From assembly GCA_914767715.1 (NCBI GenBank), contig OU612068.1, positions 21,020,001-21,084,000 of the forward strand: a DNA stretch of 64,000 nucleotides, read 5' to 3'. Shown piece after piece: positions 37,201 to 49,200 of the stretch. The stretch comes from Membranipora membranacea. Taxonomy: Eukaryota; Bryozoa; Gymnolaemata; Cheilostomatida; Membraniporidae. Below the pieces are notes generated by a model. The model was not told the DNA's origin, searched no databases, and worked only from the letters and a program-made list of their open reading frames with translations. Numbering within the stretch: the stretch's first letter is position 1; every line of letters starts with the position of its first letter. Both the position numbers and the translations under genes were made by a program.

Positions 37201-40200
37201 AGTAGGAATTCAAATTGGGCTGTTTAGCTAATCTAGTAAGTAAGATAGAAGTAATATGGTAAGAAATGAATTTGTTGAGTAATTTGGAAGAGGCACAAGT
37301 GTCCCTTTTCAATAAAGGAGAAAACATTAGTGTGGCCAACACATACCTTCACAGTCATCTCCAACAAGCTCGTAACCTTCATCACATTCAACTATTAGAA
37401 AAGAAGAAAAGAATAATTGATAATTTAGATAAATGCAATTCTTTATTTATATAATGTTCAAATGAGACATTCATTTTCGGTGATCACATTAACTTTGACA
37501 TCAACCCCAAATGGAGCATTTACATAAAGCGCTTCAACAATGGGACAACTTGCGCAAATACTTTTTTACACTGTTTTATATGGTAGACAATATCATCATG
37601 GGCGGATGTTGTCCGTGGAATCGATCTGAAAGAGAAATCGCAAGACACATACCACATGTTTGACCATCAAGTTTCAGTTCACCGCCATTTGGACACAGAC
37701 ATTGAACTCCAGCATCGGTCAGAGTACATTCATCATTACATCCACCGTTGTCATCCTCACACTTACCTGTTATACAAGAAAAGACAGGATGTAAAAGAAT
37801 AAAGGAGAACAAAAAAATCCAAATCATGAAAGAATAAACATAATACCAACACATAACATAAACGCAAAAAGCAAACGCATGAACTTACTGTAAAAACAAC
37901 GTAACAAAGTCACTTATTAGAATATATAATGTAGGCGCAGCTTGTTTTCTTTTCGGCTAATAAGATGGAGTGACTTGTGAGTCTGTAGATTGATCACAGA
38001 GGTCATGTCTTTTTAATGGTACATGTGTGGTTTTAGGGGTGTTGTGAATTATAAGTGTGTGGTGACTTGCAATTCACTTATAAGTCTGGTGACTTTAGAG
38101 TGAGGTTTTACGATATGTCGATCTACATTGCATGATCTCGCATATTGACGAAATAGACCAAGTCACTTTGAAGCATAGCGCCTTTCTAGCACAGGAGACT
38201 CATGACTGTGACTCATGGAATAGATTTGAAAGTAAAGCAAAGATTAACCACGCACTGGTACATTCGCCGGTCCCCATGTCCATATTGTAGCCAGGTGCAC
38301 AGTTATCTGCACACTCCTTGTTATTCTCTAGCATTGTGTAGCCATCATCACAAAGGCATTCGGTCGATCCTTCCTCTGTCAACTCACAGCGGGCGTTAAT
38401 ACAACCCCCATTCATGATGTCACACAGAGCTGTAAAGAACCAAGATTAGCCTTTTTATAAAGTTGCCTGAAAAGCAATACTCCACCCATCACGACCGTTT
38501 CACATTATACAGTCAATTGCCTCATTATACATTTTATAAGATGATACCTGTTGTATGAACGCTTTTTTTCACCATTCGTCAAGTGAATCATGGGGCTAGG
38601 ATAGATATTTGAAGTATGGGCTGCAGCTGGTGATGTCCCAGGCTTTAGATAGAGGTAATTTCTACTTACATGTACATTTGTGATGATCATAGTCATCTAC
38701 GATGAAACCAGGTTTGTTACATTTACATTCATATGTTTTGTGTGCTGTGTGTACACACTCATCTTCACATCCACCGTTTAGAGTTTCACATACATCGATA
38801 GCTATAAGAAAAATCAATTAGGATAACGTACTATACTTGCATCAAAACAATGAGTGAAGGCCTATGGTTTCGTATTAATAGTCTCAAATGTCGAAAATGG
38901 TTGCTATATCGTAAATCGATATATAGAAATATCATATTATCAATTTGTAAAAACTGAATATAAATGTTTCTTTATTATTTTTTTGTCAGCAGAGTGAATA
39001 AAAACTGAGTGGGAATTTTTTTTGAAATTCTTTTCTTTATATACATGATTATATTGACCGCCCAATGTTTCGCGTCTACTGTATCACTTTGCAATATATG
39101 AGGTACTCACTAGTACATGTGTGTGCATCAGTGTTGAGATCTCCATTAGAACATGAGCAGTTGTAGCCACCATCTGTGTTAGTACATACGTCCTGACAAC
39201 TATCCACGTCAGTAGCACATTCATCAACATCTACAGATAAAACATAAAACTGTGCTAACAACTGGCTGTGCGTTCCTATTGGGCATCCATTTTGGGGATA
39301 CATATATATTATTATATATTTATATATATTCATTATATACATTTTTATATACATTAAAAAAATTATGTCTGTTTGGCCTCATTGTCCATCTCTGCTCAAT
39401 ATTACTTTTCCAGTAAGAAAATATGATGGATAATACAAAGTGGTCATAGACTGTTTTAACCAAGATGCCATATCTTCGTTGGCCTCATAAAAGGGGTACC
39501 ATAGAATGCTGTGGTTATGAGATACTATGAACGCTGCTGACCACTGTTATATACTATTCGTCTATATTATTATATATGTTATTATTATATATTTTCATTA
39601 ATATATATATATATATTATTCATATGTATTATTCATATCAATGCTGCTGATAATTGTAACATCTATTTTTTTTGTCTCTGAAAAGACTGAGCAGGAGTGC
39701 AGTTGATAGTTGACCTTACCATCACATGAGGTCAAGTCATTTGCGAGCTTATATCCCTGATCGCATGAGCAATATCTGACTCCCTCAGCTGACACATGAC
39801 AATGTTGTTCACAATCGCCGTCATTACAAGTGTCTACAAAGAATATTTTGAACAACTTAACAAAGTTTTCGTTCAGGCAAGCAACTGAACACTGCATCGT
39901 GATATAGGATAAAGTACTAAGCATGGTGCAGTTCACATAGTATAAGACACCGAGTAATGTTATGTCATTTTGATTCACAGCAAACATCAGAGGAAAATAT
40001 TGAAAAAGAAATTTCTATCACACTCTATATTTTGATGTTGGGTGAAATAGTGGCAATGTTACGCATTATTCATAGAATTTGTCAATGAAGTTGGCAAAAC
40101 TTACCGATGCATTTAAGGAGTTTTGTATCATATTTCTTGCCATCCATTCTACATAACTCTTTTCTGTTTGCAACACATATAGTTCCATTTTCATTTACTA

Positions 40201-43200
40201 CAGCATCCCAGCCAGGATTACATGAGCAAGTCACATTGAAGTCAGTACTCTCACACACTTGATCACATCCACCATTCCCCTTGTCACATGGGTCTAAAAT
40301 CATGCAAGATGAATGTCAATATTATAGGTTCAATTTGAGTTACAGACCACATGATTCCGCTCAAAATTGAAGATCGCCTTGAAGCACTGTAAACTCACTT
40401 TTACTTCTGCTTGTACAGTTACAATGAGCTATCCTTTGAATGGCAACTGCCAAAAATAACTGCCAAAACTGCCTGAGTCGGTCAGTGATAGCAGCTAGCT
40501 TTTTTACTAGGTCTCCAACTCTCAACCCATAGCAACGCCTGAGCAGCGTGATAACAACCAATAAAATTCAAAATACAAGGAGGATAACAACATGTGAAAA
40601 TAACCTGGTCAAAAAAATTGGCCTATCACAAGTTGAACGTTGTGTGCAAACGATGAAGATATGTAATGGATAGTGTGGTGTTTTGTATTGATTGGCTGAT
40701 GGGTTTTGGTTTGTTATTGTGTCGAGAAGTTAACTCCAAATTGTTGGACTGAATCCCTGCCTAGAGGTATTCTTGAGAACACCTACCTCTACAATTCCTT
40801 TCATCAGGTGGTAGGAGTTCGCTGTTATCAGGACAATAGCACTGAACATCGCCAGCAACAGTAAGTGCACAGCCCCATTCACAACCACCGTTGTCGATCT
40901 CACATTTGTCTAAAGCAGATATGATGTGTCTCATAATGTATCGTTTGATTAGAACTTCGCTTGATGTTCGATTGACCTCATTCATTAATAATTGACTTGA
41001 TTATTAATAATAATCATAGTAGTAGTAGTAGTACAAGACAACAACATTTTTGTGATTGAAGCAACTTGTGCAGGTTGCCTTTCTCATGAACAGATTATAG
41101 TCACAATCATCAATAATCATATCAAAGGTAGGAGTGAAGCATAATACTATATCTATGAATTTGTGAGATGAGTACATACCTTGGCAGGTTTTGCCATCGT
41201 CGAGCAGGGCATATCCAGGAGGACAACTACACACGGGGGAGTCCTTAGCTGCGTCGTAGTCACATTTGTGAGAGCATCCATGACCCCAACATTTGTCTAA
41301 AGCAAGGTACGTACCAGAAAAATTGAATCTCATGTTCCGAATAGGGTATGTCAATGAGTATCCATCCACCAATATTCTGGATTTCTTGAAGAGGTCAGGC
41401 TCAATAAAAAAGACTGTGCTTTCTATGCATTGCATTGTGGGAAAGGGGAGATAACTTACGGTCGCATTGGTCGTCTTCCCTCAGTACGTATGCTGGTTTA
41501 CATTCAACTCTACAGACACAACTGTACGTTCCTTCAGCATTAACGCAGTCTTGAGTACATCCGCCATTATCAGTCGCACATTCATCGATATCTAAAAGAA
41601 ACGAGACGGAAAAGTGTATATAATATCACAGCGCAGTTCTTACTATGACAGGAGGGGGGACTCTTGTGATTGGCTAGATACAGTCTTTTCCCGAAACATA
41701 ATGAGCAAAGAAATGCCAAAGGGATGAGTAGAGGAGAGATTGTGATTGAGATTGGGATTGTGATCTTTTTAATGCTATTTACTAAAACACATGTATTTAC
41801 AAATGCACATATATAAAAGAAACGAAAGGTTCTACCATAAGATATGACAGACAGACATTTATCATCTCAACTTTTGTCCTGTGCCATAACAAATTATATA
41901 CGAGTAACTTGACTTGATGAGTTTGAGTAATGGGTTATGGACATACTGGCTTGGAGTTTTGTGAGAATCACACTTACCAATACAAGTTCTGGCATCGTTG
42001 GCCAGCTTATATCCACGGGGACATTTGCAGTCAATTAGAGGATCATCTACTATACACTTCTCATCTGTGTAACAAAGTCGGTAAGTCATAAAATATACCA
42101 ACAAGTATGATCTGCCTGCTATATATAGGAGCAGTAACTTAGAGAAAGCATAACGATCGATCGCTGCTGCTTCAACCAGTGCAAAACAGTAATGAGAATG
42201 ACGCATAAAAAGTGGCAAGAATGAATTCTGCAAAGATAATTTCACAGGTTTATGAGAACTCACCGACACACATCGAGTGGTCATAGTTGTGCTTGGTTCC
42301 GCTTATACATTCACAGACGCGAGTACCATCGACATTAAGACAGGTCTCTTCTGGTGAACAACCGCCGTTATTCACCAAACATTCATTGATATCTAAAAAA
42401 AAATATCAACATCAAACTAAGAACAGAGCTGTTACAATAAAAAAAGCAATATTTACCCTAAACAATATTAAGAAATTTCAAAATGCTGCTATATACTTTA
42501 AAAATAAAGAGGAGATTCAAATTTGGGTTTTCTTGTTCAGCAATACATGTAGTCTTTTTATGCTGATAATCTGACTGAGGCATTATGAGTCAGTTGCAAG
42601 AAAAGTGTAAATTGGTCAACCTGTATCACCATGCTTCTTTATGAATAAATAATAACCATCGACAGAGGTAATTTCGGGAATTTTAATTTAAGGTCAGGCC
42701 CATAGTTCTAGGGGAGGCAGGGAGGCACTGCCTCCCCTAGAAAGCTTAATATAGTGGTCTAAAAACACTATTATTGAATAATCCACATCAGAATCAGCTC
42801 CTCTGGGATTAACATTTCATTATTTATATGCCTAAAGTTGCTTGGGGAAGTGCTTACAGCCCTCATGGTGATGCTTGGGACTTGCCTCCCCCACCATTTT
42901 TTTCAAATTCTTGTTTGCCTGGTGTAATATATTTATAAACACCTTACCGATACAGGTTATCAGATCTTCATCAAGTACGTAACCATCTGGGCATGTACAT
43001 CTATAATATCCCGGTAAGTTCTCACAAGTATGACTGCATATTCCCTTTGCCTCGCCTTCACATTCATCATCATCTAAAACAAAAAATTAGTATAATAATG
43101 ACAATTCTTCTACAACTCCATGATGTGGAAGGGAATGACAACTCAAAAACTAAAATTGAACTAATGAGAGAGAGGGTGAGAGGCAACTAAAGATGGTGTA

Positions 43201-46200
43201 GAAGATTCAAGCTGACAATAGGACATAGTATTTGTTACCAGAATCCTATATGACAAAAATCCAAGTTGAATGCCGATCAACCCGAATATAACTGTCGTAA
43301 TGCCATAATAATGCCATAAAGCAATGTCACCTAGCAACATACCGATGCATTCTAAGCCATTTCCTGCCAGAGAGAATCCCTTATCACATCCGCACACAGC
43401 AGCTTGAGTATCTACGTCAAAAGTACAGGTACCCGTACAACCGGCTCCTGCGCATGGAGCTGGAAAGAAAATACAAAGTTAAGCTATTAAATACAATCAC
43501 AGTGCGGTATCAACAATAACTGATCTGATTGCCGTTTCTGTATACAGACAGTATGGTATATAATCAAATAACGACTTTTTAAGAATGCAAAACATCTGGT
43601 TTGTGGTAGAGTCATCAGCAGACAGTCCACATTCCAAATCAATTGTCAGAACAAGTATCCGAGTCCTTACTATGTACATATGAAGTGTGTTGAAGCAAGG
43701 GCCTATAACTCTTCAGCTGTAGAGTTCATCATTTGTTGTCAGTTACCTGCAGTATTTTTTTGACACTTTTATTGGCAGTCTATTTCATTCCGAATAGTGC
43801 CGAAAATAAAAAAAAGGAAAAGGAAAAAAAGAAAAAAAAAGGAAATAAATCAAATTAAAGACCCTTAAGCATTCATTTGATTTAAACGAAACTTTGTACA
43901 CCAATTTAGCAAGTTCTCACACCACAGATTCGAAATATTCGATCAATATCTTTAAAATCATGTCTTATGTGGGTATTTGTATTTTTTCTTATTTTACTAC
44001 AGTAAGAAAGAGTTGAAGAAATTTATTAAAAAACAGAAAACTTACAATCACAGCTGTGTTGATCAACAGCTAGCACATAGCCGGCCTCATTGCATTCACA
44101 GCGATAGGAGCCTTCTAAGTTCACGCAAGTCTGTGAGCACCCACCCTGAGCCGTCAAACATTCATCAACATCTGAGGCACAGAAAAAATACAAAATGTTG
44201 TAAGGATTGATCATGTTGAGATCAAAAGATGTTGGTGTCAGATATGCACAACAGGACTGGGTCATAACGCACAGCTCATATTTGGTGATATTTTTCTAGT
44301 TATTTATCAGTTAAACATTACAACTTTTTGAAATTTCATTATTTTTCTTTCGTGTCCTTTTCTACAATTGCAATAGCCCTTAGTTGCTTCTAATTTTAAG
44401 CTGTTTTTAGAGAGTTTACAGGGGAGACAATTCTCATGTGACAGCAGACCCCTCTTTGGAGACTATAAGTAGTAAATACATAGAGGTAGAGATATGTAAG
44501 TTCTGATTATGACAAGCAGTGACCTTCCAACATTTAGCCAGACCAACAATATTTATCTAACAATGAGAAAAATCTTACCTTTACATTCTTTGTTGTCAAA
44601 TTCATCGAGTCCGTACCCAGGATTACAAGTGCAGAAAGCATTGCCGTCACTATCTTTTTCACAGAGTTGAGAGCATCCGTAGTTCACACACTTGTCTTCG
44701 CATGTCACTTTGTCATCAAGGAGTTGGAATCCAGCACGACATTCACAGTGATAAGATCCTTGGGTATTTTGACAGGTATGGGAGCACCCTCCTTTGTCTG
44801 TCTCGCACTCGTTAATGTCTGAAAGAGTAAATATTGAAACTTAAGTCTGTGATGAAAATGGAACCCATGAGTTGGGAATGCGCAACAATGAGGATGATGT
44901 TGTTTCAAGAGAAACTTTTCTGACCACAGACTGCTCTGTGACAGATAAATCAGACTAACTGGATCAATGATGGTCAGCCTGTCATGGCAAGCTTTGTCAA
45001 GACAGACTAAGTGACGGGGTGATGTGATACTGGTATGTAGGTATGGTAGGTATGTATTGTAACTAAATTTAATATAGAGGGCAAAGAGATAATTGTTATT
45101 GTGTAATTGTACTGAGTTTAATTGCCAACACTTTATTTTGTGTTCTTGACTAGTGGACTGATGTTCTCAATAGTCAGTAGTCAGCAAATTCATGTGGATT
45201 TGGTCAGAAAGTAAACTAAGCTGACTTATGTACTTGTTTACCAATAAAGATGAAGTTCAAATGCCATATAAAGCTTACAAGGGAATTCTATTGGACGACA
45301 AGCAAAGAAAAAGAAAATAAAAATGATGTTTTATTTAAGTATTTAAATTTCTTTAATACCCGCAGGTCTTCAAGACCCTCTGCAGGTTGAGACAGGCTGC
45401 AGAATCTGATATATGAGCCAAACGCAAGATACATAACACCTACCATTACACTTAGTAGAATCTTCTATGTCAATGACATAATTATCAGGACATACGCATA
45501 CAGCTATTCCATTATTCTCAGTACAGCCCATCTCACAGAATGCCAGGTCACAAACAGCTGTAAGATGAAAGAGATAAAAGATTTAACAGTTATATCACCA
45601 AAAATAGAGTAAAATTGAGACGGGTAAACAAGCTAAACTGCTAGAGGTTATAGAAGTCTTGCACTTACCTAACCTACACAAAGCAAATTGGCATTGTATA
45701 ATAAATCGCACTATGTGGTGAATAGGAAATTAATTTGGTAATTTTGAGCTGGTCTACAATTTTATCTTTTAACTGGTACTTTAAGAAATGTCAGATTAAA
45801 TTGCACTCACTGTTTGACTGAAATCCGTCAGAAGAAAAAGTGTTTACATGAATTCGTAAGGTTTGAAGTGACTACAAACCTGTACAATTCTTCTTGTTAT
45901 CATCCAGCTTAAATCCTAACTGACAATCGCATACAGCCTCCTCTTTAATAACCTCACACAACTGTTCACAGGCCATCTCCTTACAAAGGTTTTCAGCTGT
46001 AAATCAAAGATAAGGGATATGAATAAAACGATAGATAAATTTGAGCGTAGAAATATGCACAAGTGAAAACAAGCAACAAATGGTAATAATTATGTATTGT
46101 ATAATGTCATGTTGCAAGAAAGAAACATTGTTCTTACTTCTTAATTTGGTTTATACTAGGGAAAGTGTGACAAAAATTTGTTTACTATCAGTTGAAAAGT

Positions 46201-49200
46201 TCAAACAGGTTCAAACCAAGTCACTAAGTCTTCAAGTAACCAAGTCACCAGGTCACCAAGTCACAAAGACACCAAGTCACCAAGTCGCCAAGCGACCAAG
46301 TGACCAAGTCACAAAGTCACAAAGTCACAAAGTCACAAAGTCACAAAGTCACAAAGTCACAAAGTCACAAAGTCACAAAGTCAAGTTACTTACCTATACA
46401 ATTAACACCATCTTCAGCAAGAACATGTCCAGTGTTACAGTCACAGACAGCAACATCCACCTCCACATGACACTGATGGTCACACATCTTCTCCTCACAC
46501 AGGTTGTTAGCTATACAAGTCTTCATGTCTTCTCCTAGTGTCCATCCCGGGTCACAGGCACACTCAGCCACATAAGTATCGTTTTTGTGCACAATGGAGC
46601 ATTGACCTCTGCAATCAGCCTCCTCGCATAGGTTGGTAGCTAAATAACAAAACAAAGGCACATGCATGAAACGAGTGTGATATAGGAAGACACATATTTA
46701 TATTACAAACCTACATGTGCAGCACAATGGGAACAATAAAGAGGTTTTATCCTAAAATCCAAAAAAAAATTCAGGATAAAGTATCGAAGAGTTTTTAAAC
46801 CTCAAATCGGTAAGATTTAGTAATTGACATATAAGAGGATAAAATATAGTCATAATTAGCATGCTGTGAATTGAATCACAAGGCTATGGCGACATACCAT
46901 AGCAGTTTTTTCCGTCCTCAGCCAGTTCATAATGTTCGGGACAGCCACACTTAGCAGTGCTATCCTCAGCATCAATAATGCATCCATAAAGACATTCGAG
47001 ATCCGCACATGGGTTGTGCTCTGTCAAAATGTTGAGATAGAAATATGAATTATAATCCCCGTAGTCCTATTCAAACAGTATTGTACAGCAACATTGGGCT
47101 AGATATTTGAAGAATATAACACTTTATGACGCTGTGATAAAACAAGCGTTCATTGGGTCTATTTAAGCCCACTATTTTCATACTGTTAAACTTAACAGTG
47201 CCCTCATTAGAAGCTTCTGTTGTAGGGCTGGGACACAAACAGCCTTGAGAGAACATTAGACATATTACAGGGGAGATCAACTCGGCAGAAAGACTCCGTG
47301 TTGAGAAGAAAAAAGTACTTTTGCCACATACCGACGCATGTCTTCTCATCCGTATCAAGTCGAAAGCCCTTAAAACACAAACATTTCACTACTCCGTCCT
47401 CTTCAGAGCAGCCATGAGAACATCCCTTCTCCTTACAAATGCGCAACTCTGAAAAATCGAAAAGAAACTTAGAACTCACAGTTTACGACATGATGTCGTG
47501 ACCATGGTTATTCGGAAAGCTACCCACAATATATAAAACAATCAATATAATATATAGGGTGAAATGCAATTGTGATACGAAATGTAGAATCGCCATTATT
47601 TGACCAGACAAGGATGGGGATCTTAACAAACTCTCTAAACATAAATAATTATATATATAATTTATATATTTATGTTTTCAACCTACCATCACAGGATTTT
47701 AAATCGTATTTGTCGAGCTCATATCCAGTGAAACAGTAACAAGAGGCCTGCCCACCCTCAACTCTACATGCATGCTGACATTCAGCACCAGCACACAGGT
47801 CAATCACTAAAATCATATATCGAAAAATGTGTAAGATGTGCTATATATCTGTTGCAATTTTATTTTCAAAAATATAACCACAGATATGCATACCTACTGA
47901 AAACTCTTGTTGACGCTGGTAATAATAAGTGTCAGTGATTGGATGATGATCGGTTTAAGCATTTGACACTTGAAGTATTAACGGAGTATAAAGAACGACA
48001 CTCAGTTGAAAGTCCAGTTATGTTTCTCAGTAGATGACAGTTATTAAAGGTGAGCTGGTAGGTTACAAACATACACATCTAGGGACACTGTACAGTTTTT
48101 CTTTTACATATTTCAACAGCGCAGAAGGAAAGTGGGAAACAATTCTATAAAAAAATGTATCCAACAAACTTGATTTTTATTTTAATACTCACAGTTACAA
48201 CTTTTACCATCTCCAGCGAGTTCATAGCCATCATTACAAGAACAGATGGCCTGGTTCTCTTCATTTACATCACAATGGTGGGCACAATCAGCCAATCTAC
48301 ACAAATCTAGAAAAAAAAGGCAACATCATTTATGATATACACAATTCAAAGTCGACCTAATTAAAGCTTGAGAGATATGTTTCTTTCTCCAAGATCTGGA
48401 TGCCGCAGGTTAACCTGGCCCAGTACCTAATGGCCGCCAGATTTTGATTCAGCGTGTCTCATTTACCAATATTACTGCGTTTCTTCTTCATAAATCAGCC
48501 AGGCCTCAGAAAACAAGCAGTGACTGATAACACATTTGCACTGTTTGAATCTTGTGCACATTAGTCAGTTATATTTAAAATTCACCGCAACTTAATGGAT
48601 ACATTTATACACTGCTGCATAAGACAGTGACCGGTGGTTAAGAAATATTCTTCACATACTGTCACAAGATTTGCCATCCTCATTTAGAACATATTTTTTC
48701 CTGCAGCTGCAGACTGCTTCTCCAGTTTCAGGGCTGCACATGTGGTCACAATCAGCCAAGTCACATAAATCTATAAAAAATATTACATAACTGTATATTT
48801 ATCCGCAACCAAGCATATATTCAACTCGAAAGCTGCTTCTACAGACTACTCAACCACCGACTTTCATTAATTTAACAAAGAATCATCGAAAGCCACGCCC
48901 TGGTGGGACAAAATAGTTAACAAAATGGATACAGCTTGAGAATCCTTGTTTTTCATCTCGATAGCCTCTTCCTATAAGTATTACTGTTGCATGAATTATA
49001 AGTCTCAACACAAGTGAGCGTGCTAAATGCTAGCTTTACAGTGAGGAATCTTTAAGTTTTTTTCATATCAGTATCAATTAATCAGTCTTAAATAGAGCAC
49101 GTTTTTTGCGTTCTATATATTTTTTCATTTTTTTCTGGCAGTGGTGCTTTAACCATATAATACCTTCACATGTCTTCCGATCGTCAGCCAATTTGTAGCC

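Larger units (their letters stand above)
35767..44818 (-). other. EGF array, middle block with irregular modules
   Basis: Exons: 44579-44818, 44046-44171, 43343-43459, 42948-43073, 42264-42392, 41978-42064, 41460-41591, 41180-41296, 40787-40909, 40105-40293, 39720-39833, 39111-39230, 38670-38801, 38256-38429, 37653-37766, 37347-37391, 36897-37022, 36276-36518, 35767-35889. Many begin with a calcium-binding DxxEC. Irregular ones: double modules at 44579-44818 and 36276-36518; a four-Cys 87-bp exon at 41978-42064; a 45-bp half module with two Cys at 37347-37391; and extended modules at 40105-40293 and 38256-38429. All remain in phase 1-1. Confidence 0.82.

Noticed and set aside
40361-40561. Additional EGF exon in the long intron
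   Set aside because: The translated Cys spacing does not fit an EGF and no paired splice sites in phase 1 were found.
46215-46383. CRISPR-like array
   Set aside because: The units are directly adjacent 8-mers with no spacers, and the context is an animal intron.
46041-46538. 165-residue plus-strand open frame
   Set aside because: Most of it is translated AAAGTCAC satellite, and the rest is antisense to a real EGF exon.
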